Source: Acidobacteriota bacterium (GTDB taxonomy: Bacteria; Acidobacteriota; Thermoanaerobaculia; Gp7-AA8). From it: a stretch of DNA of 64,000 bases. This document shows, in pieces, positions 43,855 through 56,300 of this stretch. How positions within the stretch are numbered: the first letter of the stretch is position 1; the number at the start of each line of letters is the position of its first letter. The stretch is from positions 1 to 64,000 of the forward strand of contig JAJXWV010000083.1 of the NCBI GenBank assembly GCA_021781455.1, read 5' to 3'. Made by a program: the position numbers and the translations under genes. A model generated the notes under the pieces. The model saw nothing but the letters and a program-made list of their open reading frames with translations, was not told where the DNA came from and ran no database searches.

Positions 43855-43898
43855 GTGCTGAGTCCTGAGCGGTGCCCGCCGCTCGGCTCAGCACTTTT
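43855..43898 (+). terminator. Terminator after gvpA
   Basis: Outer stem GTGCTGAG / CTCAGCAC, inner GAGCGG / CCGCTC, then TTTT. The outer stem is made from the same CTGAGT-type units as the heptamer arrays. Confidence 0.75.
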
Positions 43899-43910
43899 GT
43901 TTTCGCGAAA

Positions 43911-44082
43911 CCCGTCATTCTGAGCCGGCGGAACCGCGGGGGTGCTGGATGGGCGGGAGCGGTGGAGCGCGGCGAAGAGTCTCTTACCGGGACGATCTGC
44001 AGGTGTGAGACTCTTCGCCGCGCTCCGCCGCGCCACCCCCCCCACCCGCCCCGCGTCTCCGCCGGCTCAGAGTGACGGGGGC
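43911..44082. repeat. Dispersed repeat family A, copy 5, downstream of gvpA
   Basis: CCCGTCATTCTGAGCCGGCG...GCGGCGAAGAGTCTCTTACC facing TGAGACTCTTCGCCGCGCTC...GCCGGCTCAGAGTGACGGGG. It is the mate of copy 4 on the other side of gvpJ-gvpA. Confidence 0.85.
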
Positions 44083-44114
44083 GCGGCTCCGATGGGCTCA
44101 GACGACGAGGCACC

Positions 44115-46166
44115 TCACCCCTGCGGCTTCAGCCACTGATCGATCCAGTCGAGCACGGTCTTGTAGAAGAACTTCGCATTCTGAGGCTTGAGAATGAAGT
44201 GGCCTTCGTCGGGGAAGACGATCAACTTCGACGGTACGCCTCGCCTCTGCAGGGCCGTGAACAGCTCGAGTCCCTGGTTGACCGGAACGCGGAAGTCGAT
44301 CTCTCCCTGCGAGACGAGTGTCGGCGTCTTGAAGTTCATGACGTAATTGTCCGGCGACCATTTCGCGTAGACGTCCGGCTTTTCCCAGGGGGCTCCGCCG
44401 AACTCGAACTCCGGGAACCAGAGCTCCTCGGTCACGCCGTACTCGGAGCGCAGATCGTAGACGCCGGCATGCGACACCAGGACCTTGAAGCGATCGGTGT
44501 GGCCGAGGATCCAGTCGATCATGTAGCCGCCATAGGAGGCGCCGGCTGCGCCGAGGCGGTTGCCATCGACGAACGGCATCGCGGCGAGGACGTCGACACC
44601 GTTCATGATGTCGGTGTAGGCCTTGCCGCCCCAGTCGCCGGAGATCTCGCGTACGAATTGCTGCCCATATCCCGTCGAGCCGCGCGGATTGGGCATGAAG
44701 ACGACGTAGCCGCGGGCGGCATACATCTGCGGGTTCCAGCGATACGACCAGGCATCCTCCCACGCGCCCTGCGGGCCGCCGTGGATCAGGACGACGGCCG
44801 GATATTTCTTGGCACGGTCGAAGCCCGGAGGCAGAACCATCAGTGCCTGGATCTGAGCGCCTGCCGCTCCGGTGTACCACTGGTCCTGAGTGGCGCCCAT
44901 CGCGATCGACGAAAGGAGAGCGTCGTTGTCGTGGGTGAGCTTGACGCCGCGCGCGCCGCCGGTGATTTTCGTCAGCGCGAAGATGTCGGTGGGCGACATC
45001 AGTGACGACGTGTCGTAATAGACCGTCTTTCCGTCGCGGCTGACGGTGAGCGCGTCTGCAGATCCGCTCTTCATGAGGAGCCGCGGCTCGCCGCCGCCGA
45101 TCGGCACCTGGTAGATCGCCTCGGAAGCCTTGAGCGGTGCCAGGAAGTAGATCGACTTGCTGTCCGGAGCCCAGGTGAACGAGTCGACCCAGTTGTCGAA
45201 CTGCGGCATCAGCCTCGTCGTCTTGCCATTTGTGCGGTCGTAGAGCCAGAGCTCAAAAAGGTCCGATTCGTAGGCGGGCGTGGCCTGCGATCGCCAGGCG
45301 ATCCAGCGCCCGTCGGGCGAATACTTCGGCGAGGTGTCGGCACCCTGGCGAGTCGTGACCCGCTTCGCCTCGCCGCCTGTGACCGGGACGAGGAAGAGAT
45401 CGGAATTCGTCGAGAGCTCGGGATGTGCGTCGGTATTGCGGGCGTAAACGACCTCACGGCCATCGGGTGAGATGTCGAATTCGTCGCCGCCTCCCAGCGA
45501 GAAGGGAGGCGCATCGAAAACCCCCGGCGTCAGGTCGCGCACATTCGAACCGCTGAGAGGGTAGTAGAGGACATGCGTCCGAGTCGGCGACTGCCACGCT
45601 GTCCAGTGGCGATAAAGCAGGCTGGTGGCGACGTGGATCTTCGTTGGTGTCGCCGCCTCCGCCACCGTCTTGTTCTTGATGCACGCCGGATCGACGCCGC
45701 AGTCGGGATAGATGTCCGAAACGAGGAGAACCGCCGATCCATCGGGTGCCCATTTGATTGTCCCGGCGCCGCCCTCGAGATCGCTGATCTTGCGCGACTG
45801 GCCGGTGGCCACGTCGTAGAGCCACACCTGCTTCGCGCCGCCGTCGCGGTTCGAGACGTAGGCGATTGTCTTTCCGTCAGGCGACCAGGCCGGCCCTTCG
45901 TCCTGTTTCGTGCCGTCGGAGATCTGCTTTGATATGCCTCCGCTCGACGGAATGAGATAGATCGCACTGCGCCGGACGTTCGCGTTGAGGTCGATCGTGC
46001 TGGCGTCGTAAGCGATCCACTTGCCGTCCGGCGAAACCTGCGGGGCACCGATGCGCCGGATGGCCATCATGTCCTCGAAGGTGAACGGATGAGGTTGCGC
46101 GAAGGCAACGACGGCGAACAGCAGGGCTGCGGCGGTGACTGCGACTGCGACTGCGATGCGTTTCAT
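44115..46166 (-). CDS. S9 family (prolyl oligopeptidase/acylaminoacyl) peptidase, exported
   Basis: A 683-residue serine peptidase. A signal peptide (MKRIAVAVAVTAAALLFAVVAFA) is followed by a WD40-like beta propeller with repeated SPDGKWIAY-type motifs, then an alpha/beta-hydrolase domain. The catalytic Ser is in GASYGGYM near residue 543; Asp in GEIDFRVP and His in DEGHFI complete the triad. Role: extracellular or periplasmic peptide degradation. The ATG at 46166 has AGGAG nearby; a longer frame upstream is array sequence. Confidence 0.88.
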   Translation of the reverse strand: MKRIAVAVAVTAAALLFAVVAFAQPHPFTFEDMMAIRRIGAPQVSPDGKWIAYDASTIDLNANVRRSAIYLIPSSGGISKQISDGTKQDEGPAWSPDGKTIAYVSNRDGGAKQVWLYDVATGQSRKISDLEGGAGTIKWAPDGSAVLLVSDIYPDCGVDPACIKNKTVAEAATPTKIHVATSLLYRHWTAWQSPTRTHVLYYPLSGSNVRDLTPGVFDAPPFSLGGGDEFDISPDGREVVYARNTDAHPELSTNSDLFLVPVTGGEAKRVTTRQGADTSPKYSPDGRWIAWRSQATPAYESDLFELWLYDRTNGKTTRLMPQFDNWVDSFTWAPDSKSIYFLAPLKASEAIYQVPIGGGEPRLLMKSGSADALTVSRDGKTVYYDTSSLMSPTDIFALTKITGGARGVKLTHDNDALLSSIAMGATQDQWYTGAAGAQIQALMVLPPGFDRAKKYPAVVLIHGGPQGAWEDAWSYRWNPQMYAARGYVVFMPNPRGSTGYGQQFVREISGDWGGKAYTDIMNGVDVLAAMPFVDGNRLGAAGASYGGYMIDWILGHTDRFKVLVSHAGVYDLRSEYGVTEELWFPEFEFGGAPWEKPDVYAKWSPDNYVMNFKTPTLVSQGEIDFRVPVNQGLELFTALQRRGVPSKLIVFPDEGHFILKPQNAKFFYKTVLDWIDQWLKPQG

Positions 46167-46173
46167 GGCTCTC

Positions 46174-46250
46174 CTTCGAAATGGGACGAATGGGACGAAT
46201 GGGACGGATGGGACGCAGGTCCCATCTGTCCCATCGGTCCCATCCGTGTC
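46174..46250. repeat. Palindromic 9-bp array (ATGGGACGA)
   Basis: Four direct ATGGGACGA units, then GCAGGT, then three CCCATCTGT/CCCATCGGT units. Unit and layout match the array at 32.77-32.84 kb. Confidence 0.9.
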
Positions 46251-46252
46251 TC

Positions 46253-47866
46253 TCACCGGATATACCCGAGGGACTTCAGATTCCGGTAGTACTCCTGATC
46301 GGCCTGGGCGGGAGCGGAGGTCGTGGTGCGCGCGCCGTAGGTCGCGATGCGCGTGCCTTGCACGCCGGTGAGCGCTTTGCCCGGCATTTCTGCGGACAGC
46401 GGAAAGCCCTCGACGGCGCAGAGGGTCGGGGCGATGTCGAAGGGCGAGGCACTCCCGGCTCCAAGCCCGAAGGATGCGGCAAGGACGCCGCGGCCGCCCT
46501 GGCGATCTCCCGGCAGGCCGGCCAGGACGATTTCATAGCCTCGTTTCCGAAGTTCCGCAATCGCGGCGACGACCCCGTCGATGGCGCGCAGCGATGCGGC
46601 CAGCCGCGCGGAGGAATCGAGATCGAGGCGGTTGAGGACGACGTCGAGCGCCGGCAGGTAGACGGTAGCGAACTGCGGGTGGTCGCGGTCGATCGCCGCG
46701 AGCAGGTGCCAAACCGCGATCTGATCGACCTTGATCGGATCGCCATGCGCGGCCTCGAAGATCGTCTGCTGGCCGATGGTGTCGAGCGCACCAGAGTAGG
46801 CGCTCTCAGTCGTCCACCAGTCGACGGCCACGCTGGAGATGCCGCGTGCGGCGAAGATCTCCCACACGAAATCCCTTCGGCGGATGGTGGGAGGCAGCGG
46901 TTGCCGCCGGGCCAGGCCCGCCCATTCCGCGACATCGCGGAGGATGAAATCGCGCCGCGACACGCTCTGAATGACGTGACGCCCGCCGCGAAAACGAATC
47001 CCCTCGACGGAACGCACGCCGTGCGCCGACGGGGGCACGCCGGTGCCGATCGAAGCCCAGCGCTCCGTCGTCGACCGGCCCGGCATGCGGCTCATCGGCA
47101 CCGCCGACCAGACCCCGCCGGGACCCCGCGAACGAAAGAGGTCGTAAGTCAGGCCATCCACGGCGACGAACGCGACCGACCGCCCCGTCGGAGTCGTCAA
47201 GATCTGCAGGGGCGCCGCGGCGGTCCTGCTCTCCTTCGCCGCATAGGCCGGGAGAAACAGCAGCGCGATCAGGACGACGCCGGCGGCGGCCATCGGGATC
47301 GTCCTGGACTTGCGGTGAATTGCCGGAACGCGGCGCAACTCATAAACCGAAAACGAAAGCATGGCTGCCGACACGACGGTCGTCGAGATCAGGAAGAAAA
47401 GGGCGATCAGCGCTATGCCGATGCCGAGCTCGACCATTGATGGCCCGGGCTCGAAGCCGCGCCACCACACGGCCAGGGGCGAGGCCATGACCGCGGCCGC
47501 GACGAAGGAGAGCCCGAGGAGGGTCCCCGGTGTGTCGATGGCGACCTCGGGCCTCAGCTTCAGGACGAGCGCGATCACTACGATGAAGACGAAGGCCGCC
47601 GCGAAGCAGGCCATGCCGTAAAGCAGCGCCATGATGAGCGTCTCGGTCGCGGTGAGGGGGTGATTGCGGGCGACGTCGATGGCCACGAGCGGGAGGATGG
47701 CGAAAGCCGCGATCAGGGCCGCGGCCTTGGCGGCGACCACGGCCAGCTCGACCCAGAAAGCACGGGAGCCGAGGGGATCGAGTGCGAACCAGCGCTCGAT
47801 GCCGTGGGTGAGATACCCCCGCTGCCGGAGCTGTTCGCGTAACTCGTCGACCGGTTGGTCAGGCAC
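46253..47866 (-). CDS. Membrane-anchored type I phosphodiesterase/sulfatase-like protein
   Basis: About 537 residues. The N-terminal third has five or more hydrophobic segments. The C-terminal part (from VAFVAVDGLTYD) resembles alkaline-phosphatase-superfamily type I phosphodiesterases, with VDG at the metal site, a TTERWASIGTG Thr/Ser region and a C-terminal PFDIAPTLCAVEGFPLSAEMPGK pattern that matches these enzymes. GTG at 47866 is chosen because the frame upstream is repeat sequence. The substrate is unknown. Confidence 0.65.
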   Translation of the reverse strand: MPDQPVDELREQLRQRGYLTHGIERWFALDPLGSRAFWVELAVVAAKAAALIAAFAILPLVAIDVARNHPLTATETLIMALLYGMACFAAAFVFIVVIALVLKLRPEVAIDTPGTLLGLSFVAAAVMASPLAVWWRGFEPGPSMVELGIGIALIALFFLISTTVVSAAMLSFSVYELRRVPAIHRKSRTIPMAAAGVVLIALLFLPAYAAKESRTAAAPLQILTTPTGRSVAFVAVDGLTYDLFRSRGPGGVWSAVPMSRMPGRSTTERWASIGTGVPPSAHGVRSVEGIRFRGGRHVIQSVSRRDFILRDVAEWAGLARRQPLPPTIRRRDFVWEIFAARGISSVAVDWWTTESAYSGALDTIGQQTIFEAAHGDPIKVDQIAVWHLLAAIDRDHPQFATVYLPALDVVLNRLDLDSSARLAASLRAIDGVVAAIAELRKRGYEIVLAGLPGDRQGGRGVLAASFGLGAGSASPFDIAPTLCAVEGFPLSAEMPGKALTGVQGTRIATYGARTTTSAPAQADQEYYRNLKSLGYIR

Positions 47867-47896
47867 GAGGGCGAATAGTAGCCCACCGCCCCGCCC

Positions 47897-48031
47897 ACCC
47901 GGGTGTCGGGCGTCGGCTCTCAGGTGTCGGGCCACCCCCCACCCGGGTGTCGGCTCGCGGGCTCGCACGGCCGACCGGTTGAAGCGCACCGTGCGCCCCG
48001 ATACCGAACACCCGACACCTAACACCTGGTT
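47897..48031. repeat. Palindromic array (GGTGTCGGGC type)
   Basis: CGGGTGTCGGGCGTCGGCTC and GGTGTCGGGCC units, then after a long centre the reverse forms CCGAACACCCGACACCTAAC. It fills the gap between two divergent genes. Confidence 0.8.
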
Positions 48032-48084
48032 GGGGGTAGGCCGAAATTTCGCATGCCATCGGACGTTCTACTGATTGCATTCCG

Positions 48085-49026
48085 ATGTCATCTCCTGCAG
48101 CTTCCGAACAAAGCGCGATCGGCAGCGACGCAGTGGCCGAGCAGCGCCAGGACGCGCCCCTCGAGGGCGCTCCGGCATCGCCGCGCGTGGTCGAGACGGC
48201 GCCCCCGCCCCCGTCGAAGCGCAGCCTGTTCCCGCGCATTTTTTCCGGCGCCCTGATCGCGATTGGCGTGGCCGCCCTGAAGCTGAAGGCGGTGCTGATC
48301 CTGGCGATCGATCAGGCGCGTGCGCTTTTCGTCAACCCGTTCGAAGGCTTCGGCGCGATGCAGTACGCCGTGGCCGGCGGCTCGATGGTCGTGACCGTCG
48401 CCGCCTACGCGACGAAGTTCCGGCTCGGTCTGGTCATCGGATTCGTGCTCATCACCGTGATCCACGAAGTCGGCCATGCGATCGTGATCCGCGCCAAGGG
48501 ACTGCGGACCGGCTTCATGGTCTTCATCCCGTTCATCGGCGGGGCAGTCACGCTGAAGGCCCAGCCGCGATCGGCGTACGACGATGCCCAGATCGGGCTG
48601 GCCGGGCCGATCGCCGGGACGCTGGCTTCGCTCGTCTCGCTGCAGATCTTCAAGTGGACCGACAACCCGCTTTACCTTCTGATCGCCTCCGTCGGATTCA
48701 TCCTGAATCTGCTGAACCTGCTGCCACTGGGGCCGCTCGACGGCGGGCGCATCTCGGCTGCCATTACGAAGTGGATGTGGCTGTTTGGCGGAGCGGCCGT
48801 GGTCTACAAGACCTTCCACCAGCCGAATCCGCTGATGATCCTGATCCTCATCCTGGCGGCGTTCCAGGTGTACGCGTCGATCGTGAGGGAGAGCGAGGAC
48901 AAGGCGTTCTACGACGTCACCTTCGCGCAGCGCGCCGCCATCGCCGCGCCGTACTTCATCCTCGTCGTATTCCTCGGGCATCAGACGTATCTGGCCCTGG
49001 ACCGCCTGGCTGGACTGGCGCACTGA
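48085..49026 (+). CDS. Site-2 protease family (M50) intramembrane metalloprotease
   Basis: A 313-residue protein with about six transmembrane segments. The zinc motif HEVGH is at about residue 127, and the second metal site NLLPLGPLDGGRI at about 215, both typical of M50B. A soluble N-terminal tail of about 45 residues, rich in Pro and Ala, precedes the first helix. The substrate (often anti-sigma factors) is unknown. Confidence 0.88.
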   Translation: MSSPAASEQSAIGSDAVAEQRQDAPLEGAPASPRVVETAPPPPSKRSLFPRIFSGALIAIGVAALKLKAVLILAIDQARALFVNPFEGFGAMQYAVAGGSMVVTVAAYATKFRLGLVIGFVLITVIHEVGHAIVIRAKGLRTGFMVFIPFIGGAVTLKAQPRSAYDDAQIGLAGPIAGTLASLVSLQIFKWTDNPLYLLIASVGFILNLLNLLPLGPLDGGRISAAITKWMWLFGGAAVVYKTFHQPNPLMILILILAAFQVYASIVRESEDKAFYDVTFAQRAAIAAPYFILVVFLGHQTYLALDRLAGLAH

Positions 49027-49028
49027 GA

Positions 49029-49171
49029 CGAGAGTTCCTCGGTTCCTCGGGGTTCCTCGGGGTTCCTCGGGGTTCCTCGAGTCGAAACTCGCGGCATTGG
49101 CGAATGGCGATGAAACATGGGAGACCGAGCAAAATCAGGGAACCGAGGAACCGAGGAACCGAGGAACTTCG
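49029..49171. repeat. Palindromic array (GGTTCCTCGG, 10 bp, with GAGGAACC)
   Basis: Four GGTTCCTCGG units (GTTCCTCGGGGTTCCTCGGG), then a 60-base centre, then GAACCGAG units repeated four times. It occupies the first third of the 517-base gap before secA. Confidence 0.9.
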
Positions 49172-49221
49172 GGCATTCTTGCCGCATCGCCATTCGTTCC
49201 GATAGGCTTACTGACCGTCGC

Positions 49222-49485
49222 ATGACTGTCTGGATCCTGCTCACGCTCGCGCTCGGCGCGATTACCGGAACGGCGGAGACGCCGCTCCTGCGGCCGCATT
49301 GTGCGAGCTCGGTGACCCGAAGCAGCATGGCGGCCGAGCGGCGAGCCAGCCGGACCGTCGTCCTGAAAAGCCATCGCACCCGTTCCGGTTGCGAGGCCAC
49401 GCAGTCAGCCGCCCGCAGCGGCATCAGAACCGAGATCCCTCTCACCGGCGCTTCTGCACCGCGCGCCCCCGCCCCGAACTGCTGA
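49222..49485 (+). CDS. Possible secA leader ORF (candidate arrest peptide)
   Basis: An 87-codon ORF filling most of the rest of the 517-base gap; it stops 58 bases before the secA ATG. Residues 2-16 ([15 protein letters not shown]) are hydrophobic and could act as a signal or anchor. The C-terminus is [17 protein letters not shown] three residues from the end resembles the RAGP of SecM and the RAPP/RAPG of other arrest peptides. Third-position GC is about 80%, as for real genes here. No SD is visible, and the CG-rich tail could give such codons by chance. An ATG at 49117 would extend into the array and is rejected. Confidence 0.35.
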   Translation: MTVWILLTLALGAITGTAETPLLRPHCASSVTRSSMAAERRASRTVVLKSHRTRSGCEATQSAARSGIRTEIPLTGASAPRAPAPNC

Positions 49486-49543
49486 ACTCTCCAGGTTCGC
49501 GGTTCATTTGTTGCTGGGGCGAGTCCCGGCAGAAAGAAATCAC

Positions 49544-52279
<2,736 letters not shown>

Positions 52280-52319
52280 CCCGGGACCAACACTACCAAT
52301 CGGGTCCTATGGGCACTAT

Positions 52320-52436
52320 CTAGTGCTGAGTACTGACTAGTGCTGAGTACTGAGTGCTGAGTACTGAGTCGGAAGATGCGATACCGACACTCAGTACTCA
52401 GCACTCAGTACTCAGCACTCAGTACTCAGCACTTCG
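52320..52436. repeat. Palindromic heptamer array (CTGAGTA)
   Basis: AGTGCTGAGTACTGACTAG and CTGAGTA/CTGAGTG units, centre GGAAGATGCGATACCGAC, then ACTCAGTACTCAGC units. It fills the gap between secA and proC. Confidence 0.9.
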
Positions 52437-52456
52437 TCCACGCCAGGAGGTCGATC

Positions 52457-53284
52457 ATGACGACCATCGACAAGTCCATCGCATTCATCGGAGCCGGCAG
52501 CATGGCCGAGGCCATGATCCGCGGGCTTCTGAGGGGGAAGGTCTTCGCGCCCGATCAGGTCAGCATCAGCGGGCCCCGCGAGGAGCGCATCGCGGAGCTG
52601 CGCGAGCGATACGGCATTCGCGGCACGACAGACAACCGTGAGGCCGCTCGAGCGCAGATCGTCGTGCTTTCGGTCAAGCCGCAGATCCTCAGCCGCGTTC
52701 TCGACGAGCTGGCCGACGCCATCGATCCCGAGGCTCTGGTGATCTCGATCGCGGCAGGAGTGCCTGTAGCGGCCATTCAGGCGAGGCTCGCCGGCGGAAC
52801 GCGCGTGGTGCGCGCCATGCCGAACACGCCGGCGCTGGTCGACTGCGGCGCCACCGCAATCGCGGGCGGGGAGCATGCGCGCGACAGCGATCTGTCCGAC
52901 GCGAAGCGCATCTTCGACTCGGTCGGCATCACCGTCATCCTCGACGAAAATCAGCTCGACGCCGTCACGGGGCTCTCCGGCTCCGGCCCGGCCTACGTCT
53001 TCCTGATCCTCGAGGCATTGAGCGATGCCGGCGTGAAGGTCGGCCTCTCGCGGCGCACGGCTCAGTTACTCGCCGCACAGACCGTCCTCGGCTCGGCGAA
53101 GCTGCTGCTCGAGACCAACGAGCACCCCGGCCGGCTGAAGGACATGGTTACTTCGCCGGGAGGGACGGCCATCACCGGCCTGCATACGCTGGAGGCGGGC
53201 GGCGTGCGGACGACCCTGATGAACGCCGTGGAGGCCGCGACGCGACGCTCGCGCGAGTTAGGCGAAGCGCTCCTGAAGTCCTGA
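52457..53284 (+). CDS. proC: Pyrroline-5-carboxylate reductase
   Basis: The last step of proline synthesis, NAD(P)H-dependent. The 275-residue protein has IGAGSMAEAMIRGL at the N-terminus, AMPNTPALV and the proC signature TSPGGTAITGLHTLEAGG near the C-terminus. The ATG at 52457 has AGGAGG at about 52445-52450, which is one of the clearest ribosome binding sites here. Confidence 0.95.
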   Translation: MTTIDKSIAFIGAGSMAEAMIRGLLRGKVFAPDQVSISGPREERIAELRERYGIRGTTDNREAARAQIVVLSVKPQILSRVLDELADAIDPEALVISIAAGVPVAAIQARLAGGTRVVRAMPNTPALVDCGATAIAGGEHARDSDLSDAKRIFDSVGITVILDENQLDAVTGLSGSGPAYVFLILEALSDAGVKVGLSRRTAQLLAAQTVLGSAKLLLETNEHPGRLKDMVTSPGGTAITGLHTLEAGGVRTTLMNAVEAATRRSRELGEALLKS

Positions 53285-53372
53285 GTGCTGAGTCCTGAGT
53301 GCTGAGAGGAATGCTGCATGAGCTGCCCCGAGAAACTCATGAGTCCTGCTCAGGACTCAGGACTTCAGGACT
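53285..53372. repeat. Palindromic heptamer array (CTGAGTC/CTGAGTG)
   Basis: GAGTGCTGAGTCCTGAGTGC then TCAGGACTCAGGACTTCAGG after a centre with AACTCATGAGT. It lies between converging genes and provides the stop of the coiled-coil gene. Confidence 0.85.
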
Positions 53373-56300
53373 GTCCCAGCACGTTCGCCAGCGTCGTCTT
53401 GAGCGCCTCGACGTTGGCGGGATCGCGGAGGAAGTCGTCAGCGTGGAACCCGCCGGCAGAGCGCTCGCCGTTCTCGGCGTTCGTGTTCATCAGCACGATC
53501 TTCACGCCGGCCGTTTCGGGGCGTGACTTGAGCATCTGCACGAGCTCGCGCCCGTCCATCTTCGGCATCAGCGCCTCGGCAAGAATGACGTCGGGCTTCT
53601 GGGCCGTGGCCACTCGAAATGCCTCCAGGCCGTCCGCAGCGGTGGTGACGTCGTAGCCGCTGGTCTCGAGGGCGTGCTTGACGATGGCGCGCACGGCGGA
53701 ATCGCGATGGACGACCAGGACCGTTGGGCTCGTGCCGGGCGGTGGAGGCAGCGGTGTCGTGCCGGCAGAGGTGGTGGAGAGTCCGAGGCGGCGGCGGAAA
53801 GAGTCGATGATGCCGAGCAATTGCGCGCGTTCGGCCATCCAGTCGGCGTTGGATTTTCCCTGCGCTTCGCGTTCGCTCTCGACCGTCTTCTGAAGCGCCG
53901 CCAGGCGTGAGGAGGCCATGCGCAGCTCGGCTCGAGCCTCTTCTTTTTCCATGAGGGTCTGACCGATGTCCGCCTCGTGGTCGCTGGCCAGATGGTTGAC
54001 GATGGTCTGCAGCTTCCCGCTCCATTCGGCGTCGATGGCGGCGCGCCGTTCTTCGTCGGAGGAGCGCAAGCCGGCGATGATCTGTTCGAGCTCGCGCACG
54101 CGTGAGGCGAGGTTCTCTGCTTCGCGGTTGGCCTGCTGGAGACGCGAATCGGCGGCGGCCATGGCGCCGTTGAAGCGCTGGGTCAGCTCGAGCGCATTGG
54201 CCGCGAGTCGGGCGTTCCATTCGCCATCGCGGCTGTCGGCGTGCCGCTTCAGCTCTTCGGCGTTCCGGCGCTGTTCCTCGGCCTCGAGTCGCAGGGCCTC
54301 GTCGCGCTTCTGCAGCTCTTCATAGGCGCTCGACATCTCGTGGACGCTAGACTCGATCTGCGAGAGTTTCTTGGCGAGCCTTCGTGCTTCGGCGCGAGCT
54401 TCCTCGCGTTCGAGCGTGGCCTGACCGAGGTCCGACTCGTGATCGCTGGCCAGATGCGCGACGATCGTCTGGAGCTTTCCGTTCCACTCGTCCTCCAGAC
54501 TTGCTTTCTCCCTGTCGAACGCGGAACGCAGCTCCATCTGTTCGTGCTCGAGCTCCCGGAGTCGCTGGGTCAGCCGGGTTGCTTCTGCGGCCGCTTCGCC
54601 GGCGCGACCGTTGGCACTGGCGAGCTCGCTCTGGAATCTCTGCGTGATCTCCATCGCGCTGCGCGTGAACTTTTCGCTCCACTCGGCTTCGCTGCGCGCG
54701 CGCTGCTGGTCGGCCACTCTACGCAGCATTTCGGCTTCCGCTTCGAGCTCCGCCACGCGAGCCATCAGCGTCCGCGACTGATCCTCGAGCTCGGTCGAAT
54801 TCGTGCTCTTCCGGCTCTGCAGCTGATCGTTGACGGACTCCAGCTCCTGAACGCGCCCGGCGAGCGAGGACACCTGCTCCTGGAGCAATTCAGCCCGATC
54901 GGCCTGCGCGTGCAACCGCTCGTTTTCGCTCTGCAATTCGGCCGTGCGCCCGGCGAGGGACTGGGCCTCGGCCTGCAATGCGGCCGCTCGATCGGTGCCG
55001 GCGCGCAGCAGGTCATGCTCGTCCTCGAGCTCGGCCAGGCGCGCAGCCAGCTTCTTCGATTCCGAGATTGCGGAATCGCGGCGCTCTTCGGCATCGATGA
55101 CGGCCTGGTTGTAGATGTCGGTCACTTCGCTGACCCGGCTTTGCAGCTGCTGCTGCCACTCTGCCTCGATCTCCGCGCCCTTCGCGGCGGTGGCACTGCG
55201 CAGCGCTACGATCTCGCGCTCGAGCTCCCCGATCCGCTCGGAGTGCCGTCGCGCTTCTGTGCGGGCGGCATCAGCTCGTGCATCTGATTCGAGCAGGGCG
55301 GCGTTGAAGCGGTCGGTCAGCTCCACGGCGTTGCGGGCCAGTCTTTCGTTCCATTCGCTTTCCAGCCGGAAGCGCTGCTGCTCGTGGGAGGCGCGCAGGC
55401 GTTCCATCTCTGCGTGGAGCGCGGCCGCCTGATCCTCGTATTGCTGGCGCGCGGCGGCCGAAGCGGCGCGCGATTCCGCCAGCTCGCTCTCGAGATCGGA
55501 GGTCCGTTGCGTGACGGCCTTGCGGGCGGCTTCGACATCCGCGATTCTGGCGAGGAGCTGATCGCGAGACCACTCGGCGTCGACGGCCCGGCCCGCAGCG
55601 GCGTCGCGCGAAACGGTCAGGTCGGCGAGGGTCGAGCTGAGCTGAGCGCTGGTGCGCTCCAGCTCGGCCGCGCGATCCTCCGAATTCTGGTGCAGCGTCT
55701 GCGTCTGCTCGAGGAGCGCGCGCATCTCCTCCGTGGAGCGCTCCAGTTGCGAGGCGCGTCCCTCCGCGGCATCGCGAAGAGCCTCGGCGTCGCGCACGAT
55801 CGACCGCAGCTGCTCGTGCGACCGCTCGTAGTCGGCCACGCGTTCCGCAGCCGCCCGCGCCCCTGCCTCGGATCGCTCGACATCGCCCTGCAGTGCGGCA
55901 TGGCGCTGCTGCAGGCCTTCGTGGAGCAACAGCAGATCCTTGTGGCTCTGCTGCAGCGCGTCGAGAGAGATCTTCGACCGCTGCAGCTCGGCCGCGATCT
56001 CCTCGACAGAAATGCGGGAGCGCTCTTCCGCTTCCCTCCTCATGACGCGCTCGCGTTCCGCGCGGGCCCGCTCTTCGTCGAGAGCACGGCGCAGCGTGTC
56101 GGTGGCCCTGCGCACCGCCGCCGCAGCATCGGCATCAGCCGGCACTTCAACGGCCACCGCCGTGATGCCGGTGAGCAGCGGAGTCGCCTTCGGCGCGGGC
56201 AGTCGTGGAGGCGCGATCGAAACGCGCATGGCCCTGGCGGCGATCGCCGCGACGACGGCCGCGCCCAGCAGGAATGCGTCGCGGTCCGGCGCGAGGCTCA

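Noticed and set aside
49117-49221. Earlier start for the secA leader ORF
   Set aside because: The extension is mostly encoded by the upstream tandem array and would remove the N-terminal placement of the hydrophobic stretch.
52376-52456. N-terminal extension of proC
   Set aside because: It would be encoded by array sequence; the ATG at 52457 has a clear AGGAGG and starts the normal ProC sequence.
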